Part shown: piece by piece, positions 1-4,911 of the stretch
Numbering within the stretch: position 1 is the first letter of the stretch
How the letters are laid out: each line of letters begins with the position of its first letter
Origin: Bacteroidales bacterium
GTDB lineage: Bacteria > Bacteroidota > Bacteroidia > Bacteroidales > Bacteroidaceae
Reading direction: 5' to 3'
DNA: 10,093 bases
Assembly: GCA_004555245.1 (NCBI GenBank)
Contig: SFIS01000085.1
Coordinates: 1 to 10,093 of the forward strand
The notes under the pieces: generated by a model
What the model was told of the DNA's origin: nothing
What the model saw: the letters and a program-made list of their open reading frames with translations, nothing else
Database searches by the model: none
Translations under genes and position numbers: made by a program

Positions 1-92
1 CGCCGTATGCCGAACGGCACGTACGGTGGTGTGAGAGGTCGGTAAACATGAAAGTAGGAGATAAACACCTACGATTAGTGTTTACCTCCTAC
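1..92 (+). mobile_element. Group II intron, 3' end (domains V and VI), partial
   Basis: Bases 1-28 fold as a group II intron domain V. The lower helix pairs 1-7 with 22-28, the upper helix pairs GCC (9-11) with GGC (16-18), the tetraloop is GAAC, and an ACG bulge lies at 19-21. The catalytic triad is CGC at 1-3, a form known from group IIC introns, whereas many other introns have AGC. The linker GTGTGAGAGG follows. Domain VI is the hairpin 54-68 with 78-92, 15 bp with one A/C mismatch (61/85). A84 lies eight bases before the probable 3' splice site and is the candidate branch adenosine. The intron would end with the usual AY dinucleotide (AC, 91-92), and TCGATTTTGG begins the 3' exon. The reverse transcriptase/maturase and domains I-IV, if present, are left of the window. 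The insertion lies just beyond the 3' end of gap and reads toward it, so the intron and gap are opposed. The fold was found by eye; the subclass is inferred. Confidence 0.8.
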
Positions 93-111
93 TCGATTTT
101 GGCAAGACTAT

Positions 112-130
112 TGAGACAGGTATTGTCTCA
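112..130 (-). terminator. Hairpin after gap, possible weak terminator
   Basis: A perfect 7-bp inverted repeat, TGAGACA (112-118) and TGTCTCA (124-130), with a 5-base loop lies 18 bases beyond the gap stop codon. No T-run follows it in the gap direction, so intrinsic termination would be weak. The adjacent intron domain VI, read in antisense, also forms a long hairpin followed by TTTC and may help stop gap transcription. The function is inferred from position alone. Confidence 0.45.
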
Positions 131-148
131 TTGTCTGGCTTTGGATGA

Positions 149-1159
149 TTAGCCGTTAACCTTCTTCATGTGTGCGATGAGCTCGAGCACCTTGTTAGAG
201 TAGCCAATCTCGTTGTCATACCAAGATACGACCTTAACGAAAGTGTCAGTGAGAGCGATACCAGCCTTTGCGTCGAAGATAGAAGTGCGTGTGTCACCGA
301 GGAAGTCAGAAGAAACTACAGCATCCTCTGTGTAACCGAGCACACCCTTCAGCTCACCCTCAGAAGCCTCTTTCATTGCAGCGCAGATTTCTGCGTAGGT
401 AGCAGGCTTAGCGAGGTTGACAGTGAGGTCAACAACAGAAACGTCAAGAGTAGGAACGCGCATTGACATACCGGTCAGCTTGCCGTTGAGTTCAGGGATA
501 ACCTTACCTACAGCCTTTGCAGCACCTGTAGAAGAAGGGATGATGTTGCCTGCAGCAGCACGGCCACCACGCCAGTCTTTCATAGAAGGACCGTCAACAG
601 TCTTCTGTGTGGCAGTTGTAGAGTGAACAGTAGTCATGAGGCCGTCAGTGATACCGAACTTGTCGTTGAGGACCTTAGCGATAGGAGCGAGACAGTTTGT
701 TGTACAAGAAGCGTTGGAAACGAACTGTGTGCCCTTCTCGTACTTGTCGAAGTTCACACCGCAAACGAACATTGGAGTAGCGTCCTTAGAAGGAGCTGAC
801 ATAACAACGTACTTTGCACCAGCCTCGATATGAGCCTGTGCCTTCTCCTGAGTGAGGAAGAGACCTGTTGATTCTACAACATACTCTGCTTCTACCTCGT
901 TCCACTTCAAATCAGCAGGGTTGCGCTCTGCAGTTACACGAATCTCCTGACCGTTTACGATGAGCTTTGAGTTCTCAACGTCAGCCTCGATAGTACCCTC
1001 AAACTGACCGTGCATTGTGTCATACTTCAGCATGTAAGCAAGATAGTCAACTGGGCAAAGGTCATTGATACCTACTACCTGAATGTCATCGCGGTTCATT
1101 GAAGCGCGGAAAACGAAACGGCCAATACGACCGAAACCGTTAATACCAATTTTTGTCAT
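149..1159 (-). CDS. gap: Glyceraldehyde-3-phosphate dehydrogenase, type I
   Basis: The product catalyses the reversible, NAD-dependent oxidative phosphorylation of glyceraldehyde 3-phosphate to 1,3-bisphosphoglycerate in cytosolic glycolysis and gluconeogenesis. At 336 aa it has the normal full length. The Rossmann-fold glycine motif INGFGRIGR is at residues 6-14. Asp33 in GINDL is the usual mark of NAD preference. The active-site segment SNASCTTNC holds the catalytic Cys152, and His179 in TVHST is its partner. The substrate-binding stretch RGGRAAAGNIIP begins near residue 197, and the C-terminal signature SWYDNEIGYS is at 312-321. The start ATG gives the canonical N-terminus MTKIGINGFGR. The gene diverges from mscL and is probably monocistronic, with a candidate promoter about 160 bp upstream that implies a leader of roughly 150 nt. 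It ends 57 bp from the group II intron end. Family assignment is near certain. Confidence 0.98.
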   Translation of the reverse strand: MTKIGINGFGRIGRFVFRASMNRDDIQVVGINDLCPVDYLAYMLKYDTMHGQFEGTIEADVENSKLIVNGQEIRVTAERNPADLKWNEVEAEYVVESTGLFLTQEKAQAHIEAGAKYVVMSAPSKDATPMFVCGVNFDKYEKGTQFVSNASCTTNCLAPIAKVLNDKFGITDGLMTTVHSTTATQKTVDGPSMKDWRGGRAAAGNIIPSSTGAAKAVGKVIPELNGKLTGMSMRVPTLDVSVVDLTVNLAKPATYAEICAAMKEASEGELKGVLGYTEDAVVSSDFLGDTRTSIFDAKAGIALTDTFVKVVSWYDNEIGYSNKVLELIAHMKKVNG

Positions 1160-1316
1160 TTTTGTTTTATTATTAAAAAGGTAATACCTGTATGATAATT
1201 AAAAACTGTCTATCCGAAAACGTCATCTCTAAACACATAAGAATCTTCTGGATGTAAATATATTCCAATTTTCACTCGAAACACACTTTTTGTGTCTGAT
1301 TTGCACGTTTGCGTTG

Positions 1317-1324
1317 CAAAAGTA
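1317..1324 (-). promoter_or_regulatory. Putative gap promoter, -7 element
   Basis: On the minus strand the sequence reads TACTTTTG followed by CA. This matches the Bacteroidetes primary-sigma -7 consensus TAnnTTTG, and the same octamer precedes the GH28 gene. No good TTTG is seen at the -33 position, so the call rests on the -7 box. Transcription would start near 1310, giving gap an untranslated leader of about 150 nt. Confidence 0.55.
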
Positions 1325-1398
1325 CAAAAATTATTTGATATATAATAGAAAAACATATATTTTTTTTCAAAAATGCGAATAAATTGACATAAAATTAC

Positions 1399-1406
1399 TA
1401 TCTTTG
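1399..1406 (+). promoter_or_regulatory. Putative mscL promoter, -7 element
   Basis: TATCTTTG matches the Bacteroidetes -7 consensus TAnnTTTG and is followed by TATC. The nearest upstream TTG (1384-1386) is only 12 bases away, closer than the usual spacing of about 19-21, so the -33 element is poor. The implied leader to the mscL start is about 135 nt. A TTGACA (1384-1389), 17 bases, TATCAA (1407-1412) arrangement overlaps it, but that is the E. coli consensus and is probably a chance match here. Confidence 0.45.
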
Positions 1407-1546
1407 TATCAAATTTGAAAACCGCATAAGTAATATCGGGTGTTTGTTGTAGATGAACAGAATGTTTTTCCGCATAATCATCTGTCACGACATTCATTAA
1501 GAGTAGCAATTATCTCAACTGTTCAATAACAAAATCATTTATCGTT

Positions 1547-1969
1547 ATGAGTAAATTCATGCAAGAATTCAAAGAGTTTGCAGTCAAGGGCAATGCCGTT
1601 GATATGGCTGTCGGTGTAATCATTGGCGGTGCCTTCGGCAAGATTGTGACATCCATCGTCAACGACATCATCATGCCTCCGATAGGTTATATCATAGGCG
1701 GCGTAAACTTCTCGGACTTGAAGTACGAGTTGCCTAAAGTCGTTGTTCAGGGTGTTGAGCTCGCACCGGCTACAATAAACTACGGGACATTCATCCAGAC
1801 CATCCTTGACTTTATCATTGTCGCATTCTGTGTCTTCATGATGGTTAAGGGCATCAACCGCCTGTCAAGGAAGAAGGCAGAAGAGCCTGCCGCTCCTGCT
1901 CCTGAGCCTGCTCCATCAGCTGAGGAGAAACTGCTTGAAGAGATTCGTGACCTTCTGAAGAACAAATAA
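1547..1969 (+). CDS. mscL: Large-conductance mechanosensitive channel MscL
   Basis: The product is an inner-membrane emergency valve that opens under membrane tension during hypo-osmotic shock and releases small solutes. At 140 aa it has the usual family length. The amphipathic N-terminal helix (FMQEFKEFAVKGN) leads into the pore-lining TM1 at about residues 16-45, with the signature GNAVDMAVGVIIGGAFGKIV. A periplasmic loop of about 46-77 follows, then TM2 at about 78-103 and the basic segment NRLSRKK. The tail has an Ala/Pro-rich linker (EEPAAPAPEPAPS) and a short charged helix (EEKLLEEIRDLLKN), which in this family forms the cytoplasmic helical bundle. The start gives the standard MSKFMQEFKEF opening. 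It is probably a single-gene transcript, since a hairpin terminator follows the stop by about 70 bp. Confidence 0.97.
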   Translation: MSKFMQEFKEFAVKGNAVDMAVGVIIGGAFGKIVTSIVNDIIMPPIGYIIGGVNFSDLKYELPKVVVQGVELAPATINYGTFIQTILDFIIVAFCVFMMVKGINRLSRKKAEEPAAPAPEPAPSAEEKLLEEIRDLLKNK

Positions 1970-2037
1970 CAAACTGTTTTCGGCAAAGATTCAGCTACAC
2001 AGCGTTGCCTGAAAGCATATCGTAAACTATAATTCAA

Positions 2038-2078
2038 AAAGACGACGATGTCATCAGCGCATGACATCGTTAGTCTTT
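2038..2078 (+). terminator. Hairpin terminator between mscL and the SulP gene
   Basis: ACGATGTCAT (2045-2054) and ATGACATCGT (2061-2070) are perfect inverted repeats with a 6-base loop. An outer pairing of AAAGAC (2038-2043) with GTCTTT (2073-2078) flanks a small internal mismatch. Only three Ts follow on the plus strand, so termination strength is uncertain. Its position after mscL fits a terminator. Partial readthrough into the SulP gene would be one way to express that gene, for which I see no clear promoter in the next 160 bp. Confidence 0.65.
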
Positions 2079-2239
2079 GCGGTAAGACGCACGGTTTCCA
2101 GACTTTTGTCACAATGTCAAATCATGACCGCGGCATCCTCTTCCGCATGGGACATCATTTTCAGGATAAGAACATCAAGGCATGGATGCTATCGACAAGA
2201 TGAGCATTTCCTTGCCAAACACATCATTTTCCAATCATC

Positions 2240-3907
2240 ATGTTTAAGCCGAAACTTGTTTCCTGTCTTAAATCCTACGACAAGAAGACATTCATGTCTG
2301 ACCTCATGGCAGGCATCATCGTAGGCATTGTGGCTCTGCCACTTGCCATCGCCTTTGGTATTGCTTCTGGTGTCACACCAGAGAAGGGTATCATCACCGC
2401 CATCGTTGCCGGTCTGCTTATCTCCATATTCGGAGGTTCAAAAGTACAGATAGGCGGTCCCACCGGAGCATTTATCATCATCATCTATGGCATCATCGAG
2501 CAATACGGCATGACAGGTTTGAGCATCGCCACGCTTATGGCGGGCATATTCCTTGTCATGTTCGGCGTGCTGAGGTTAGGAACTATAATCCAGTATATCC
2601 CCTACCCTATAGTCGTCGGTTTCACATCCGGTATAGCCGTCACGATTTTCAGCACTCAGATGAAAGACTTCTTTGGCATGGACATCGCTAAAGTGCCGAG
2701 TGATTTCATCGAGAAATGGATATGCTATTTTGAGAATTTCGGCAGCATAGACCTCTGGACATTTGCGATAGGTGTCATCAGTCTTCTCACAATCGTCATT
2801 CTGCCGAGAATCAACAAGAAGATTCCGGGCTCTCTTATAGCCATCATTTTCACGACGGTATTGGCTGTTCTCCTCCGCGAGTATGCAGGCATCACTTCTA
2901 TAGAGACTATCGGCGACCGTTTCTCCATCTCTGCCGAGCTTCCCGATGCGAGTGTCCCCGAGCTTTCGTGGCTGACAATCAAGGGACTTGTCCAGCCTGC
3001 CATCACGATAGCATTGTTAGGCGCAATAGAATCCCTTCTGTCCGCAACGGTGGCAGACGGTGTGATCGGCGACCGCCATCATTCAAACAACGAGCTTATC
3101 GGCCAGGGCATCGCGAACATCGTGACGCCACTTTTCGGAGGCATCCCAGCAACGGGAGCCATTGCGCGCACGATGACAAACATCAACAACGGAGGCAAGA
3201 CACCGGTAGCGGGCATCATTCATGCCGCCGTTCTTTTGCTCATCTTCCTTTTCCTCATGCCACTGGCGCAATACATTCCGATGGCATGTCTTGCCGGTAT
3301 TCTTATCGTGGTGAGCTACAACATGTGCGGCATACCGTCATTCATCGGCATTCTGCGTAATCCGAAATCAGACATAACCGTTCTTCTTGTCACCTTCTTC
3401 CTCACCATAATATTCGACCTTACTGTCGCGATAGAGGTTGGAATTGTCATTGCATGTCTGCTTTTCATGCGCCGGATGGCAGAAACGAGCGACGTGCATC
3501 TTGTTACAGACATCGACGTAGAAGAGGAATCAGACCTTCAGTCTCAGCACGACGAGCATCTTGAGGTGCCGGGGAACATTGAGGTTTACGAAATTAACGG
3601 CCCGTATTTCTTCGGTGCCGGCAACAAGGCGGAAGAACTCATGACCCGTTTCAGAGAGAAGCCTGACGTTCGCATCATCCGCATGAGGCATGTGCCGTTT
3701 ATTGATTCCACCGGCATCCATAACCTGTCAAACATCTGCATCACATCCAAGCAGCAGGGCATCGATGTTGTTCTCTCAGGTGTCAATCCTAAAGTCCATG
3801 CCGTTCTTGAGAGGGCACACTTCTACGATCTTATCGGTGAGGACCACATCTGCCCCCATATTGACATTGCGATAGAGAAAGCCAAAGAGCTGACAAACGC
3901 AAGATAG
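2240..3907 (+). CDS. SulP family inorganic anion transporter with STAS domain
   Basis: This is a 555-aa inner-membrane carrier of the SulP/SLC26 family, whose members move sulfate, bicarbonate or other anions. Residues about 15-410 are a hydrophobic multi-pass domain. They include the N-terminal family segment DLMAGIIVGIVALPLAIAFG and the conserved core GAIESLLSATVADGVIGDRH at 261-280, followed by a Gly-rich stretch with GGIPATGAIARTMTN at 300-314. A charged acidic linker (about 425-443, EEESDLQSQHDEH) leads to a cytoplasmic STAS domain (about 444-552) that contains IDSTG at 488-492. The STAS domain is a regulatory module related to anti-sigma-factor antagonists. The start at 2240 gives the usual short cytoplasmic N-terminus before TM1. 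Substrate cannot be read from sequence: sulfate and bicarbonate are both plausible, and no sulfate-assimilation or carbonic-anhydrase gene is nearby. It converges on the nucleosidase gene. Confidence 0.95.
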   Translation: MFKPKLVSCLKSYDKKTFMSDLMAGIIVGIVALPLAIAFGIASGVTPEKGIITAIVAGLLISIFGGSKVQIGGPTGAFIIIIYGIIEQYGMTGLSIATLMAGIFLVMFGVLRLGTIIQYIPYPIVVGFTSGIAVTIFSTQMKDFFGMDIAKVPSDFIEKWICYFENFGSIDLWTFAIGVISLLTIVILPRINKKIPGSLIAIIFTTVLAVLLREYAGITSIETIGDRFSISAELPDASVPELSWLTIKGLVQPAITIALLGAIESLLSATVADGVIGDRHHSNNELIGQGIANIVTPLFGGIPATGAIARTMTNINNGGKTPVAGIIHAAVLLLIFLFLMPLAQYIPMACLAGILIVVSYNMCGIPSFIGILRNPKSDITVLLVTFFLTIIFDLTVAIEVGIVIACLLFMRRMAETSDVHLVTDIDVEEESDLQSQHDEHLEVPGNIEVYEINGPYFFGAGNKAEELMTRFREKPDVRIIRMRHVPFIDSTGIHNLSNICITSKQQGIDVVLSGVNPKVHAVLERAHFYDLIGEDHICPHIDIAIEKAKELTNAR

Positions 3908-3932
3908 CCCTACAGTTTTGACACAGTGACAC

Positions 3933-4017
3933 AAAAGAGGTGTCCAAACGGATTTGCCCCTATGATGACATTCTTTATCAACAGATGACAAATCAGTTTG
4001 GACACCTCTTTTTTTTT
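3933..4017. terminator. Long-stem bidirectional terminator between convergent genes
   Basis: AAAAGAGGTGTCCAAAC (3933-3949) is matched perfectly by its reverse complement at 3996-4012. After one G/A mismatch the stem continues with GATTTG (3951-3956) and CAAATC (3989-3994). This gives about 23 paired positions around a 32-base loop. Nine Ts (4009-4017) follow on the plus strand, a strong intrinsic terminator for the SulP gene. On the minus strand the stem is followed by TTTTGTGT, so it probably also ends the nucleosidase transcript. The loop carries a direct repeat GATGACA (3964-3970 and 3984-3990). The stem is unusually long for a terminator. Confidence 0.88.
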
Positions 4018-4058
4018 GCGTGTCATGATTCATGGCATCGCTTTTCTCCGTAGTTTTT

Positions 4059-4778
4059 TCAGCCTTTCTTTACGTTGCTGGTGATATAGTCGATAATCTT
4101 CACGTTAGCATTGCATAGCTGCTCTGAGGCAAAAGCAAGATTCTTGTGGAAGACCTCCAGTGTCTCTTCACTGGTATCGAGCAGGTCAGTGACAGACTTC
4201 ACAATCATACATGGCGTATGGAACAGCGAGCATACGAAAGCCACTGCAGCGGCTTCCATTTCTTTCAGTTCACCATCATTCTCCTTTATCACCGTCAGGT
4301 CGCATGGCTGCATATCGAGCGACGAGCCGGTCGTCACTTTTCCGAGTTTCAGTCCCAATGCGCGCGCAACATTTTCAGACATCTTCCACAAAGGGTAGTT
4401 TCCCAAAGTTTGTGTGCCCCATTCATCGTCACCGTACACACGTCTGTCGTGGAACATGACTGCATTTGCGATGTACACGTCACCAATGTCCGCCCCGTTC
4501 TCCTTGAACGCTCCGCATGTGCCGCTGTTGACAACGAGGTCAGGCTTCAGGAGTTCTATAGCCTTGAGCGTTGTCAGTGTCGCCGCCTCGCATCCGACGA
4601 GGCTGCTGCCGTGCTGCTGTCCGTTGACAACGACGCTCAGTGTGTCTTCGTCCGTGATCTGTTTCTGATAAAGCTGACAAGGTAGCGGTGCGAAAGCGCC
4701 TTCTATTTTCTTCACGTCATAATGTGTGATGAATGGTTCTGCCTCTTTCTGCATCGCCAGTATATAGCAAATGTTCAT
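4059..4778 (-). CDS. 5'-methylthioadenosine/S-adenosylhomocysteine nucleosidase-like protein
   Basis: This is a 239-aa cytosolic nucleoside hydrolase of the PNP/UDP phosphorylase superfamily. The family cleaves adenine from 5'-methylthioadenosine, and often from S-adenosylhomocysteine, in methionine salvage and methyl-cycle detoxification. Candidate catalytic residues by motif are Glu12 (AMQKEAEP), Glu175 (KEMEAAAVA, the ribose-binding glutamate) and Asp198 (KSVTDLLD, the proton donor). The glycine segment NSGTCGAF at 84-91 and the stretch DIGDVYIANAVMFHDRR at 97-113 are in the expected places. From memory, the GTCGAFK...FHDRR...TGSSLDM...EMEAAAVAFV pattern resembles plant MTA nucleosidases more than E. 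coli MtnN, so preference for MTA over SAH is possible but unproven. The gene lies downstream of the pectin operon on the same strand, separated by a terminator hairpin. No clear Bacteroidetes promoter is seen in the 133-bp gap. Other purine nucleosidase activities cannot be excluded. Confidence 0.87.
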   Translation of the reverse strand: MNICYILAMQKEAEPFITHYDVKKIEGAFAPLPCQLYQKQITDEDTLSVVVNGQQHGSSLVGCEAATLTTLKAIELLKPDLVVNSGTCGAFKENGADIGDVYIANAVMFHDRRVYGDDEWGTQTLGNYPLWKMSENVARALGLKLGKVTTGSSLDMQPCDLTVIKENDGELKEMEAAAVAFVCSLFHTPCMIVKSVTDLLDTSEETLEVFHKNLAFASEQLCNANVKIIDYITSNVKKG

Positions 4779-4822
4779 GTTGTGAGTTGTATATATAGGA
4801 ATAATGTATATTTACAGAAAAC

Positions 4823-4888
4823 GCACACAGATGCCTGTCCTGTCGTCCATCCATCCTTTGGTGGTTTGTCAGCAGCGCATCTGTGTGC
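4823..4888 (-). terminator. Terminator after the pectinase operon
   Basis: GCACACAGATGC (4823-4834) and GCATCTGTGTGC (4877-4888) form a perfect 12-bp inverted repeat around a 42-base loop. The loop can itself pair weakly (CCATC with GGTGG). On the minus strand the stem is followed by GTTTTCTG, giving a modest T-run 24 bp after the GH28-GH105 stop codon. On the plus strand TTTGTTGTTT follows. It probably ends the pectinase transcript before the nucleosidase gene. Confidence 0.7.
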
Positions 4889-4911
4889 TTTGTTGTTTAT
4901 GAAATCAGTTG

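Larger units (their letters stand above)
1160..1546. other. Divergent gap/mscL intergenic region
   Basis: This AT-rich stretch separates the divergent gap and mscL genes and holds no convincing gene. It contains a candidate gap promoter (TACTTTTG on the minus strand) and a candidate mscL promoter (TATCTTTG on the plus strand). The gap leader has two small inverted repeats: ACACA/TGTGT at 1281-1285 and 1291-1295, and TTTGCA/TGCAAA at 1300-1305 and 1315-1320. A 99-codon minus-strand open frame runs through the region, but it crosses both promoter motifs and resembles no family I know. Confidence 0.6.

Noticed and set aside
1384..1412. E. coli-type promoter TTGACA, 17-base spacer, TATCAA before mscL
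   Set aside because: Bacteroidetes primary sigma factor uses a different -33/-7 consensus, and a TATCTTTG element overlaps here. Treated as coincidence.
1210..1509. 99-codon minus-strand open frame between gap and mscL
   Set aside because: It overlaps both candidate promoters in AT-rich DNA, has no recognisable domain, and fills the divergent intergenic region.
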